Shown piece by piece: positions 47,877-60,727 of a stretch of DNA of 64,000 nucleotides. The stretch covers positions 1-64,000 of the forward strand of contig CAJNOL010000130.1 of the NCBI GenBank assembly GCA_905250125.1. The letters run 5' to 3'. Origin of the DNA: Rotaria sordida (lineage: Eukaryota; Rotifera; Eurotatoria; Philodinida; Philodinidae). Both the position numbers and the translations under genes were made by a program. The first letter of the stretch is position 1; each line of letters opens with the position of its first letter. The notes under the pieces are model-generated. The model was not told the origin of the DNA and did no database searches. It saw nothing but the letters and a program-made list of their open reading frames with translations.

Positions 47877-48912
47877 ACCAAAAAAATGAGTAATTTATTA
47901 GCAAAAATTAGAAAAGACTTTAATTTAAAAACGTTCTGTAGCAACAAAATTTCCACCTAGTTATACTAGTAGAAAAAAAAATTTTACGATATATTGTTTA
48001 AATCCAAATGAGATGTTATTATTTACAATAGGCAAAATATTCAAGTAAATAAGAAAATAATTTTCTTAAAACTAAAAGAAAAAATTTCAATTAAATATTT
48101 TCTAGTCTTTTCATAATTATTGAACAATCAATAATATTTTTTCATAATAGACTTTATCAAATACAAATGTTAGTTGACCATCGCTACCGTTTTTGTAGAA
48201 TAGATGCTTTCAACATAACACGATTTTCAGTCAAAAAGTAGATTACAAGGTAACATCTAAACAACGATTCCAACGTTTAGGTTCGAATTATAATAGTGAA
48301 AATGTAAAAATTGAAATGAAATTTTTAAGTTCATATTTGGCAAGAGTGTCTCGTTGGAAATCCTATCTAGTGGGATAAAAATGAACAAACATGTCGTATA
48401 AAAACTTTCCAATTACACTTGACCAGTTCAGATATATAAAATAGATATCTTATATAGTTTTTCAATCGTGTATATCTAATAACTTTGACAAATAGCTTTT
48501 TTCCTATTCAAAATCTTAATATTTTTACTGGGATCTGTAGTTTTTGGTTTTAATAAAGTTTTTAAATTCTTGAATGCTGTTACTGAGGACAAAAGTGACC
48601 AATCATAAAACTTCATATCATCAAGTTCTCTACTCTTCTATTAGAATAAAAAAAATTTTCATGTCTTCGTACTTTCCTACGAGTTTCAATTCAGATGATA
48701 GTTCATAGATATTCTTTTAGAGTTTCGTTGTATAAAGTTTTAATGCTAGTCACCTTTGCCTTCAGGAGCAGCATCAAAAAATTTTAAATTACTCAGCCAT
48801 CCTAATAACCGTTCATATTATCTACAGCTCCTATAACGTTCCATAACTGGTATATGGCTGTGCAGAATATTACTACTTGATACGTCACGAGTTGCTCTAG
48901 AAAATGGTGTAG
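47877..48912. other. Intergenic, no gene seen
   Basis: AT-rich sequence between the SAM ORF and the small plus-strand ORF; no domain or repeat recognised. Confidence 0.5.
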
Positions 48913-49173
48913 ATGACTTTATCTATTGAACGTTTGTTATCTATTCTGACAAAGTTCTTTAAGATGAAATATTCTCGTCCGTTACAACCAACGAATAGAA
49001 TTCAGTCATTGAAAATAGAATTATTCTTTAATAATTTATCACCAGCAAATATTGAAATTGATTCAATGGATGGAACATTTGCTAGAATTCGTTGTGATTC
49101 ATTAGATTCTATTGATAAAGGATATCCATGTAGTCAATCGATTATATTTATAACAGACGAAAGTAATATGTAA
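48913..49173 (+). CDS. Unidentified 86-aa ORF or exon remnant
   Basis: The second half reads with coding-like codon choice (around LFFNNLSPANIEIDSMDGTF and then CDSLDSIDKGYPCSQS). The ATG follows TAG, an acceptor-like context. It is probably an exon or relic of a larger gene. No family recognised. Confidence 0.35.
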   Translation: MTLSIERLLSILTKFFKMKYSRPLQPTNRIQSLKIELFFNNLSPANIEIDSMDGTFARIRCDSLDSIDKGYPCSQSIIFITDESNM

Positions 49174-51399
49174 TCAAGATTTCTTTTTTTTTTGTTTTAT
49201 GACATAATTTTTTTCTGGTTTCTTCAAAATCAATAGAAGTTTTCTTTCCTGCTGTTGATTATTGACCTGCAAGAATGATATGGCAACCGCTAACGTAATT
49301 AAATGAAATTCTAACTGGTGTAACAAACTCGACTCTAGCTGGAAGTTAGTTCATATTTGTAAGAAAATTGTCAACGATGCTAGGTCTCAAGAGCCAAAAG
49401 CTAATCACTTATAGTATTATATGAAGGGATAATAGTCTAAGTTAAATGATTGTTTATATGAATTTTTCTAAATGACTGATTTAACTATACTTAATTCTAT
49501 CGTTAATTTATTTAAATATATAAAAAAAATGATTTTCATTTGGAATATGACATTTTATTCATTTACATGGATCTGAAAAAAACAACATTAAGGTGTTTTT
49601 TTTCATTCTTTGTGTAAAAACTTGAGTAATGATTTATTAATCATAGAAAAACAAGGTAGACAGTAAAAACTCTTATTTACTAGGAAAAAAAAGTAAATTT
49701 TAAAATTGATCTGTTGCTTCATATCCATCAACAATAATTACATATGAACAAGAACAAATGACATGATGGAAACCCTATGATCAGATTAATATATCTGATG
49801 AATGAATAACAATATTACTTATTCAAAAGTAAAAACCAACTCCTTAATTTTAAATTGTTTTTCTAAAGAAAATCATTCCTCTTTCAGTTTAGTAGCAAAG
49901 AAGTTTTCAATTGTAGAACTTTCATCTACTAATCCCATGTATCGACAAAACATTTTGAGAGAATATTTCTTGATTTTTGAAGTCAAAAGTATTTTCACAG
50001 GAATCGAACGGTAAGTGCTAGCCCCTTAGGTATTTTTTGAGTACAATAAAAATAATAATATCGACAAAAACAAAAATTGGTTTTTGACAGAAAATAAGTC
50101 ATGTGCTACTGATAGTGTTTGTTCAGATTGAATCAAATATGTATATTTTATTTACTACTATCAATATTCAACTGAAAAATTGATTATATATCAGCAAATC
50201 AATCATGTGAAATCGAAATTTATCTTCAAGTAAACGTATTGAGGTGACTTTTATTTTCAATTTTTTTTTCTTAATAAAGGATTTTGTTTCAATTGATAAT
50301 AATACTCGTTTAAAAGTTCCAACTAGATATTAGTAATTTAATTTCAACAGAAATATTCATTCGATCGGATAGAAATCGAATTTTATGAAAACGTTTTGAT
50401 TTTCTGTACAGTTATTTGACTTTGTCTTAACGAGTTTTCAGATAATGACAGTACAGTCGTATTCAACTGACTTGTTGATCTTGTGTTTCCAAGTAAATGA
50501 ATATGTTTATTTGAATAATGCACTCTAATCAATTTTCAAAAGTCGTACGAAAAAATAATTCAATGATTTATGATTCACATTAATTGCTTTTGTTTTTTCA
50601 ATGATAATGATGATGAATAGAAATTTCTTCTGATCCAAAAAAAAGAAAGAAAAGAATATGTATTGTCCGTGAAGGACTGTATATGAACAAAGAACAAGTA
50701 TCCACATCCATACACATGAAAAACGATGAAATTAATTCGTGTCTCATCATTTCAATTAATCATATGATGATTAATCAATTATATTTGAATGTGCACATCA
50801 TCGTCAATTATCGTTCATCAAATTGATATCAACATCATTAGAATGTCTTTGATTGGTAATGTGTATGTTTGAACACATATATATAAGAAACACATTTTCA
50901 CCAGTATTCTCATACGATTCGATCGAACATATCATGAGCATGCTCAATAAAGATAAAACATGACACTCACATGATTTATTTTTCACGGATTACAATTTTT
51001 TATATTAACTTACAATAATTAGTATTATTTTACATTATTATTTTTCATGAATGACATACAGTTATCAATTTATAATTATTTACAATGCTACGTATGAGTT
51101 TATAATGTATGAAAATGTATACATTAATAATGAAATTTGTTACATAATCTTATGCTAAACCTTTGAATTCTATAGTAGAAAAAAGAAATCTATACATGTT
51201 GAATAATTATTATGTAATTTACTGGAATGTAGCAATAAAGAATGTTCAACGGTGTGGATATGGTGGATATCGAATTAGTAGATATGGGTGTGTAGTTGTG
51301 CGCGCGTGAATCCGTATGCGAGCATGTTGGATTTTATCTGGACGTGTCAGTGTCCAGCAGAAATAATTTGGGACGCAAAGAATTAAAATACATTAATTT
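49174..51399. other. Intergenic, no gene seen
   Basis: AT-rich DNA grading into the satellite. A G/T-rich patch with GGTGTGGATATGG and ATGGGTGTGTAG lies at about 51252-51302. Confidence 0.5.
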
Positions 51400-52330
51400 C
51401 CGATGATATTTATTGATCGATATTATATAATGATGCATTTTTTTAGAACGAAATCTATTGATTGATGTTATTAAAATTCATTTCTGTACAATTCAATAAA
51501 TACATTATATTACAATGAAATTTACCAATTTTATGATGTATTAAAATGTTTTGATTTACAATGTATTATTTTAAAATGAAATTTGCAAGTTTATGATACA
51601 TTAAAATGTATTAATTTACAATGAAATTTATTATATGATATTACGTTACAATGCATTGGTTTACCATAATATTCATTGAATGATATTACATAAAAATATA
51701 TTAATTTACAATGAAATTTATTATATGTTGTTAAATTCATTACTTACAATGATATTCATTGAATGATATTATATAAAGATGGATTATTTTAAAATGAAAT
51801 ATGTAAGTTTATGATGCATTACATTGTATTAAATTACAATGAAATTTATTGTATACTATTATGTTAAAATGCATGAATTTACCATAATATTCATTGAATG
51901 ATATTACATAAAAATATATTAATTTACAATGAGATTTATTATATGTTGTTAAATTCATTACTTACAATGATTATTTTTGAATAATATTATATAAAGATGC
52001 ATTATATTACAATGAAATTTACCAGTTTATGATGCATCAAAATGTATTAATTTACAATGAAGTTTATTATATGATATTATGTAAAAATTCATTAATTTAC
52101 AATGATATTCGTTGAATTATAATATATTAAAATGTATTAGTTTTGAATGAAATTTATTGAATGATGTTATTTAAATTCATTGCTTTACAATGCATCAATT
52201 TATAATGAAATTTATTCATTCATTCAATGATGTTATATTATGATTCATATTTTTTTACAATGTTTTTGATTTCAATGATAATATATGTTAGGATACATTG
52301 ATTTATGATAGAAATTTATTCTATGATGTT
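51400..52330. repeat. AT-rich satellite with higher-order structure
   Basis: Degenerate tandem units of roughly 45-50 bp built on ATTAATTTACAATGAAATT, TATTATATGATATTATG and AAAATGCATTA. A longer block beginning TATGTTGTTAAATTCATTAC recurs at about 51722 and 51932, a spacing of about 210 bp, so several units form a higher-order repeat. No coding capacity. Confidence 0.8.
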
Positions 52331-52724
52331 TTTAGAATTCATCTGTTTTCTTTTATGAATTATATGAAATTATAAAAAACATGAGAATGTTAAAAAAGAA
52401 TATGATTTATTATTGATTTATACCAATAACAAGATTGGGTATGTTGCTTCAAAAATTATCATATTTATCTTGAGAAAGACTTGAACAAATAAATTAATAG
52501 TTGAAAGATAAAAAAAAAACTTTTTTTTTGTTTTCTTGAAAGAACAATTCTAAATTAAATTTTCATAACAATACTTACATTGAGATAATGTTAGAATGAG
52601 ATATAGATGATTTATTTCGGATGAAACAATTTTTTTCTTCGTTGGTGTACACATTTAGTGTATACTATCATTATTATGTTAAGTCTATGTTATTTATGTT
52701 AGAAGATAGATACCAATTTATATC
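52331..52724. other. Intergenic, no gene seen
   Basis: AT-rich sequence between the satellite and the GC-rich island. Confidence 0.5.
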
Positions 52725-52965
52725 ACAGCCTTATCAGGTGGCTTCGTAACCTGACCCAGAGAGAGATTCTATTCGTCATGGAATGGCGAAAGCAGTGTAG
52801 TACTCGGGAAGGCCTTTAATGTACGTAGGTCCCTGCCGTCATTATGTACGGTACACCTGTGTACATTGCCCTACCAGTCCGGCGTGATCCGCTCTGTGTG
52901 TACCCGTTTCATACGCATAGGACCTCTCCCTGGTCACGCGCGCGCGCACGCGTGAAAATGAGTCT
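52725..52965. other. GC-rich structured island downstream of the ART-TPR gene
   Basis: Composition jumps to roughly half G+C in otherwise AT-rich DNA. Short hairpins are visible, such as TCAGGT/ACCTGA around a GGCTTCGTA loop, and a (CG)n stretch lies at about 52937-52951. It could be a SINE, the 3' end of a retroelement or a structured RNA; none is recognised. Confidence 0.4.
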
Positions 52966-53032
52966 AGAAAAGTCGGGAAGTGAAAAAGAATCAAAACCAA
53001 TTTATTGAGCAAGTAAACGAAAAAAGAATAAA

Positions 53033-56000
53033 TTACATTTTCTTTCGAATGTTTTCAACTGTTTCTTTATATTCCAAAAGATGAGGATGAGTTGAAGGCA
53101 ATTTTTCTTGAGCTATTTCAACTGCTTGTTGAATATTTTTCATTGCCATACTATATTTTCGTGTAGCCAAATATAATTTTGCCATATTATGATATACAAC
53201 AGCTAAGTCAGGATGATTTTCTGATAATTTCTTTTCACGTATTTCCAATCCTTTCTCGAAATATGTCAATGCTGTTGAATAATCTTTCATTTCACGATAA
53301 GTTTCACCTAAATTTATATATGTCAATGCACAGTCCAGAGGATTACATTGAACATTTTCTTGAATATTTAATGCTTTTTGATGAAATCCAAGTGCCTTTT
53401 CATAATTACCCATTAATCGATGAACATCACCAATATTACTGTATGTAATACCCTGATAGGGATTCTTTTGAGGCAAGCCTTTTTCCCATATTGAGAGACA
53501 CTTTTCGAAATTATCAAGTGCTTTGGGATAATCTTTCATACTGCGATAAATCTTTCCGAACCAGTTGTATGGATAAGCCAAATCTGGATGACTCTCAGGC
53601 AGAACTTGTTTTGTAATTTCAAAGTCCCTTTTAGAATATTCAAGTGCTTTCGAGTAGTCACCCATGTTGAAATACACTGCACCAATGTTGTTGTAGGCCA
53701 TAGCCAAATCGGGATAATTCGGAGGCAGAGCTTTTTCTTTTATTTTATATGCTTTGTCGTAAAATTCAAGTGCTTTAGAGTAGTCACCCATGGCGTTATA
53801 CACTGCACTGATGTTGTTATAGGACATAGCCAAATCGGAGTGCTTCGAAGACAGAGCTTTTTCTCTTATTTGATGCGATTTTTCGAAAAATTCAAGTGCT
53901 TTCGAGTAGTCACCCATGTTGTAATACAGTTGACCGATATTGTTGTAGGGAATAGCCAACTCCTGATGATTCGGAGGCAGCGCTTCTTCTTTAATTTTAT
54001 GTGCTTTTTTGTAAAATTCAAGTGCTTTCCAGTAGTCACCCATGTTGTTATACACCAGACCAATGTTGTTGTAGGAAATAGACAAATCAGGATGATTCGG
54101 AGGCAGAGCTTTTTCTCTTATTGTATATGATTTTTCGTAAAATTCAAGTGCTTTCGAGTAGTTACCCATATTATTATATATGAGACCGATGTTGTTGTAG
54201 GAAATAGCCAAATCGGGATGATTCAGAGCAAGAGCCTTTTCTCTTATTTTAAGTGATTTTTCGTAAAATTCAAGCGCTTTTGAGTAGTCACCCATGTCGT
54301 GATACAATTCACCGATGTTGTCGTAGGACCTAGCCAACTCGGAATGATTCGGAGGCAGAGCCTTCCTCGTGATTTTGAGATCTTTTTCGTAAAATTCAAG
54401 TGCTTTCGAGTAGTCACCCATGTTGTTATACACTTGACCGATGTGGTTGTAGGAAGAACCCAAATCGGGATGATTTGGAGGCAGAGCTTTTTCTCTTATT
54501 TTAAGTGATTTTTCGTAAAATTCAAGTGCTTTCGAATAGTCACCCATGTTGTTATACACTTGACCGAAGTTGCTGTAGGAAGTAGCCAAATCGGGATGAT
54601 TCGGAGGCAGAGCTTTTTTCGTGATTTTGAGATCTTTTTCGTAAAATTCAAGTGCTTTCGAGTGGTCACCCATGTCGTTATACACTTGACCGATGTTGCC
54701 GTAGGAAGAACCCAAATCAGGATGATTTGGAGGCAGAGCTTTTTCTCTTATTTTAAGTGACTTTTTGCAAAATTCAAGTGCTTTCGAGTAATCACCCATG
54801 CCGTTATACACTCCACCGATGTTGTTNNNNNNNNNNGTAGTCACCCATGGCGTTATACACTTGACCGATGTTGCTGTAGGAAGCAGCCAAATCGGGATGA
54901 TTCGTAGGCAGGGCTTTTTTCGTGATTTCGAGATCTTTTCCATAAAATTCAAGTGCTTTTGAGTAGTCACCCATGTCGTTATACACTAGACCGATGTTGC
55001 TGTAGGAAGTAGCCAAATCAGGATGATTTGGAGGCAGAGCTTTTTCGAGGATTTGATGTGATTTTTCGTAAAATTCAAGTGCTTTCGAGTAGTCACCCAT
55101 GTCGTTATACACTCCACCGATGTTGGTGTAGGACATAGCGAAATCGTGATGATTCGGAGGCAGAACTTTTTCTCTTATTTTAAGTGACTTTTCGTAAAAT
55201 TCAAGTGCTTTCGAGTAGTCACCCATGTCGTTATACACTTGACCGATGTGGTTGTAGGAAGTAGCCAAATCGGGATGATTCGGAGGCAGAGCTTTTTCTT
55301 TTATTTTATGTGCTTTTTCGTAAAATTCAAGTGCTTTCGAGTAGTCACCCATATCGCCATACACGTGACCGATGTTGTTGTACGAGATAGCCAAATCGGG
55401 ATGATTCGGAGGCAGAGCTTTTTTCGTGATTTTGAGATCTTTTTCGTAAAATTCAAGTGCTTTCGAGTAGTCACCCATGTTCTGATACACTCCACCGATG
55501 TTGTTGTAGGTAGCACCTAATGAAGGATTATCTTGCGGAAGAGTTTTTCGATTGATTTCAAGTGATTTTTCGAAAAATGAAGCTGCTTCTTTGTATTCTC
55601 CTTGGCCTTGCTTTACGCATCCAAGCTGGTGATAGATAAGTGCTTTATCGCTATCCTCGGAGGCCTGTTCTAGTAGTGCCATGTACAATTCTTCAGCCTT
55701 GTTGAATTGCCCTATTTTGAGCAGCAACGTACCCAGTCGATACCATCCTTCGCCGTCAACGTCTTCGCGTATATAATCAGTCAAATCGCGGAGCTGTTGG
55801 TCGTCATCTGATGTAAGTTTAAGATCCACTTCATAAAGTGGAGTTTCCTCATTCATCTCCCGAACATTGACAATACGAAAAACCGTGTGCATGGAGAAGA
55901 GTGTTTCCTTTTCGCCCTTGTAATAGCTCACCTCTTCGATGGAGGCAAAAGGTGTTGATGAAACTGTAGTATCTACGGTCATTTTAAAAAGAATGCCAAC

Positions 56001-56957
56001 CATATTTTTGTTTTTTGAGGCTTTTTCAGCAAAACCGAGAGATACTTTGCGGTCTGTACTCGTTGATAAAAAATTACTGAATGATATTAAGCCACCTTGA
56101 TTAGCTGTGAGCTTTTCACAATCAGTTGCTGACAATCCTTGACCTCGATATACGATGAATGATTGTTCATTATAATGGGTGATCTGTCTCTTGTGAAGAT
56201 CTTCAATTTGTTGGTGAACATCACGTAGGAAGAAGCCCATCCTAATGATGATATCACCATCCAATGTTCTTAATGCTTTATTGAGCATTTTGTATGCGAA
56301 ATACGGACTAGTATACCACCATATGGCTTTTGATGGCTGATAACTCCTTCCGAATTCTTCAATATCTTCTATTTCTTGTTCATCGTCTTGATATTGTTTA
56401 CGGCAATATTCTGCCAACTCTTGAATGGCTTGTTGTCCGTGATCCATATCAAGGAGTGTTTCCTTGAATATTTGCGTGTACATAAAGGAAGGTTCTAGCT
56501 GATTAAGATCTTTGCTAGAACCAACTTCATTTTTACCGATGATACTGATCGTCGTCTGATCTTGATCAGATTGTTTGACGGTCAGTTCCAGTGCGTTGCA
56601 TATGGGCTCAATCGACGTAAAAACATCTTTGATCTTTGCCCAGGCTTTTGTCCATGCATTGCCCTGTGATTCGTTGCCACAGAAAATGTATATGGCATTC
56701 AATTTTGACATGTCATGAATATCTGGTACCAGCTGTTGTCCCAATATATCAGAGACAATCACGAATGATGTCTTCTCGTTGTTTTCTTGGAGTTTCTTAA
56801 TACATTCCTCTGCCGTAGTACATATGTTGACTTTAGTGGCAACAGCTTCGAGTTGCTGCAAACTTTTCTGGTAATCTTCGTTGGCCGTATTGATGTTGGC
56901 GTCGACCCAGATCACCAAATTGTTTTTGGTCATACGTCGTCTTCGTTGCGGATTCAT
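53033..56957 (-). CDS. ADP-ribosyltransferase fused to about 22 kinesin-light-chain-like TPRs (assembly gap inside)
   Basis: Intronless minus-strand gene of about 3.9 kb, broken only by 10 Ns at 54827-54836, where the reading frame changes because the gap length is arbitrary. Residues 1-130 form a receiver-like domain (NLVIWVDANINT, SFVIVSDILGQQLVP). Residues about 205-380 are an arginine-type ADP-ribosyltransferase with the R-S-E triad: Arg271 in VYRGQGL, SFSNFLSTST at 292-301, and Glu349-x-Glu351 in KGEKETLF. From about 405 on there are TPRs of 42 residues, for example NIGQVYNDMGDYSKALEFYE; I count 7 or 8 before the gap and 14 after it. The enzyme would transfer ADP-ribose from NAD to arginine; TPRs bind partners. 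Target unknown. Codons are richer in G and C than in neighbouring genes. Confidence 0.88.
54827..54836. other. Assembly gap (10 Ns) in TPR array
   Basis: Run of exactly ten Ns, a placeholder, inside near-identical 126-bp TPR units. The number of TPRs in the real gene is therefore unknown. Confidence 0.99.
54837..55500. repeat. 126-bp tandem repeat (TPR-coding)
   Basis: The most homogeneous part of the TPR array; near-identical 126-bp units recur, and the block of similar units extends past the gap to about 54000. High identity implies recent unit duplication or conversion. Confidence 0.85.
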
Positions 56958-59900
56958 TTGGACCGTTGTATTGGTTTTTTGATGCTTATTTGTGAATGAT
57001 ATGATAGTAAATTGCCGTATGCTGAAACCTTACTTGCTTTATTTATATGTTCGATGCTCTGTGTTTTTTTCTTGTTGTTTTTTTCTACGTAGTCTAATGT
57101 GGGTTTTTTCCCGTGATATTCAATAACAAACTACACTTCGTGTCAATTGAAGATACGGTTGTCAAAAAAAAGTAATTAAATATCGAAAAAAATCAACGAT
57201 GTCATTTACTTTATGATTAGTTTTTCTTCAATTTTCGTTTGTCATTCATGCGTGCAATAACTTGAATCTCGCTGCATATTAGATACGTTGTCTCGCACGT
57301 TGTATATTCTTTTTCTCTCTCTATTAAGAGTGAGGAAAATAACAAGAACAACATTAATTTGATTTTTTTCCTGATAATTATGTATTTGATTGTCATGTTG
57401 ATAATGTGAATAAAATAGGAAGAAGTATAATTTCAATTTTAATTGAAACAAATCATTGAAAAATGATTTTTTTTTTTGTTGAAAATACTGTTGATCATTA
57501 ACCAGTGACTTGAACAAAAATAATTGCTCCGATTCATCAAATGGAAAATGAATGAAACACTTCAATGAGCACTTTACTATTACGTAGTAAAAAAATCAGT
57601 TGATAAATTCGACATTTTATTAGTTATCGTTCAGTTTTTTTCAGAAAAATAATTGAATACAAAATTGATATCTATCGTAAACAAAGATTTTATTACATTA
57701 GTAACGGTTTCTTAGATTTAAATTCTCTAACAGGACGTTTGTTTTTTCTAGCAATTTAACTTCACTGTCCCTTCAATTTACATGTTTACATTAAAATACT
57801 TTTGAAAATTTTCGTTATTTATATAATACCATGATTTATTGTTCAATACTCAGTTAGTTAGTAATCCTGACAAGAAAGAAGAATTTTCATATACAATTTT
57901 TTCATTTTATTCTATTTTATTTTATTTTGAGACGTTTAGTTAATTATGTGCACATCAACTGTGAATTTTTTCTATTGCGTTCTCACACATCATATGCCAA
58001 TGGCCTCTTTTCGTTGTTTGATGTATTTTCTTGCTGTGATAGGTTTCTTGCTTTTCTCTTGATCGCTTCCTTATCTATTATTTCATGTGTTCATCTTCAT
58101 TGAATAAATTGAACGTACATTCATTAAAAAAAACACTCAAGAAAATTACAATATTCATCTGAATAACGGGGAATCACACATATCTATTCTTTTATAAGAA
58201 GAAAAAGATCAAAATGATGCAATTACTGATAAAGTAGTATCTATTCAATGAGCAAACTTAACTGTTGTTGGGTGCAAAATTTTGTGTTGATAGTTAGATT
58301 TGTTTACTTATAAAATTTATATATGAATACACATCTAATTCTATCTAGAAAATTACACAAATTTCAAATTCAATTTAATATTCAGAATAACATTAGACTA
58401 CATTTTCACCTATATTTCGATAGAATAATCATTACTTGAATTAAACTTGAATTAAAATAAATTTAGCTTCCTTTTGGCTTTTACGACCAAAAGTAAATAC
58501 GAAAATTTCACTTATATTCGAACTCATGTCAGAGAAGTACTACTAAATTCATAGCTTTTTTTTCCATTGAGATTATACCAAATATGTATAATGATAAAAT
58601 TGTTTTCTTACAGTATATTAACTAGTATTCCTTCATTAATTTCTAGGATCCATAAATTAAGTTGATATTTAAAATATGTTTGCATGAATGCAAGATTAAC
58701 ACAGTTTCAAAGTACATCACAGTGATAGAGGGCAAACATCTAAATTCACTTACAAATGACAAATAATGAAAAGAATTGCTAGAGTTTCTGAAAAAAAAAT
58801 CGATATAGATATATGGAAAGTATGACTTTCTTTTAACTCTAAAGTAATAAAAAACGTACAAGGTACTTTCTATTATGTACTGTCATCGATCTTTTTTCTT
58901 TTGCTCGTGACTGTACACTGAGGTAAAACGGAGGGGTGGCCAAGGATTGAGAAATAGGAATTCCTACTCAGTTCTCTGACATTTCGTTGAATGCTAAAAT
59001 TAAAAAAATACAATATCCACGGTACTTATTACTCTTACACTCGTTTTCATCAAGAAATTTGTGCACATTAACGTATGAATACGAAAATTATTGCAAAAAA
59101 AGCATTATTTTGACTTTCATGAATGAGGAAACTGTGATAGAAATAATTAATCATCAATTCCCATTTCCCCAAGGAATTATCATAGCTGCACTGACAATTC
59201 CTCTGCAAATTAGGAATTCCTATTTCTCAGTCCCCGGACACTGCTGTAAAATCGAGTATTATACAAAAACCAACAAAAAGAATGATGAATGCCAGAGTGT
59301 TCATCTATTGCAATAAAAAGAAAAAAACCGATACAATGTCAAATTGAGATTTTGTGGCTAAACTATTCATCACGATTGATCATGGTTACAAATACAGAGC
59401 ATCCACATATGAAATATATTGCTTTCTTCGAAGAAAATAAATCAAAATAATTACTAGAAGATGCTATGACTTAACATTTAGAAAGGTAGAGAAAAGACAC
59501 AAGTTGTTTGTCGATATGAATTACTTCATTAGAACTTTTCTGACAACTTAGAAAACAAAATTCAGCATACTGAACAGTACTCAAAACATTTCTTCTGAGT
59601 TCACTGGACGCCTAAAGAGAAAACAAAAAAAAATCCTACTAACTTAATTCATTATATCAAAGTCAGCCTATTATAATAACACGAAAAGATAGTTTAATAA
59701 AAATATGTCTATAGAACAATTGTTAAATAAGTTTTTTTGTTTTATTTCATCAATAATCATTTGACATTGGTGGATACAGAAAGACGAGGTACTAAGTGGA
59801 GACATTTTCCTTTCTCATCTCTAATATAATTATACAGAATCATTCGAGTTATTTACGTCGGCGGATTGCAGCCTTTGCTTTTCCACTCGCTTTGTTGCTG

Positions 59901-60250
59901 TGCAAATTCTTCTTGTTCTTCTTCTCAACGTGTGAGTCAATATTCAAGCCAAACACTCGTTTTCAGCTCCTGAATATCATTTTCAGTTGAAAAAAAGTTT
60001 GACAAGATCATGAGAATGTGCCGAGTGCACATCTGAAATCCATTTTCAGAAATTCGACAGTGTTAAGAAGGTACAAAAATGCCAAAAACGAAAATTAACA
60101 ACTGATACTTTTCTAAGTCATCTACTTCTCTAGTGTGTTTTCATAAGTGACACCGTTCATGAGTGGAATCATAGCTGAAATAAACTATTCAACTCAATTT
60201 AATAAATGAGGTAACCAGTAGACTTCTTCGAAACGAACGTCCTGTCTGTA
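56958..60250. other. Intergenic, no gene seen
   Basis: ART-TPR upstream region, then AT-rich spacer. An inverted repeat lies at about 58945-59235. Small ORFs without domains. Confidence 0.5.
58945..59235. repeat. Short-armed inverted repeat
   Basis: GAGAAATAGGAATTCCTA (58949 onward) is matched in inverted orientation by TAGGAATTCCTATTTCTC (59211-59228). The shared core TAGGAATTCCTA is itself palindromic. Possible small MITE; no target duplication identified. Confidence 0.5.
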
Positions 60251-60727
60251 CACTGTAAAAAAAAAGGTACGATACTAAACCACTTGGACTGCTACGAAAT
60301 CTCAAATGGTTTTTCACCATGTTGCGACACCTAAAAAGGTTTTTGAGCACATTACGAAACCTAGAAGGGTTCCGATTTTTGTAACGAAATCCGAACCATT
60401 TAAGGTTTTTTATTCAAATAAGAAAAGCTTTGAAAATGCCTTTTTGGCCACCCGCAATCATTGTGAGATATGTAGGTTTTTTTTATGGAGCCTTTTTTCA
60501 AAATTTCTATTTTCGATAAAAATTAGTTCGATATAACATCTTACTGTTGTACGGTGCATGAGCTTATTACTAGGATACTGACTCAAGTGGAAACATCGTT
60601 CTAATAAACTTTTTTTTTGCAAAATCAAAAGAAAAGGAATATTTACGAAACCCTGAAGGGTTTCGATTTTGTTACAAAATTCTGAACCATGCGTGGGTTT
60701 TGTATGGTATCATTTTTTTTTTCAGTG
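60251..60727. mobile_element. TA-flanked MITE, 477 bp
   Basis: Starts CACTGTAAAAAAAAAGGTAC and ends, on the other strand, CACTGAAAAAAAAATGATAC, each next to TA (60249-60250 and 60728-60729). Internally it carries several GAAACC...GGTTTC-type palindromic blocks, such as CGAAACCTAGAAGGGTTCCG and CGAAACCCTGAAGGGTTTCG. No transposase; probably mobilised by a Tc1/mariner-like enzyme. Confidence 0.8.

Noticed and set aside
53179-55520. Plus-strand ORFs repeated along the ART-TPR gene
   Set aside because: They are antisense readings of the 126-bp TPR repeat; their repeated peptide simply mirrors it.
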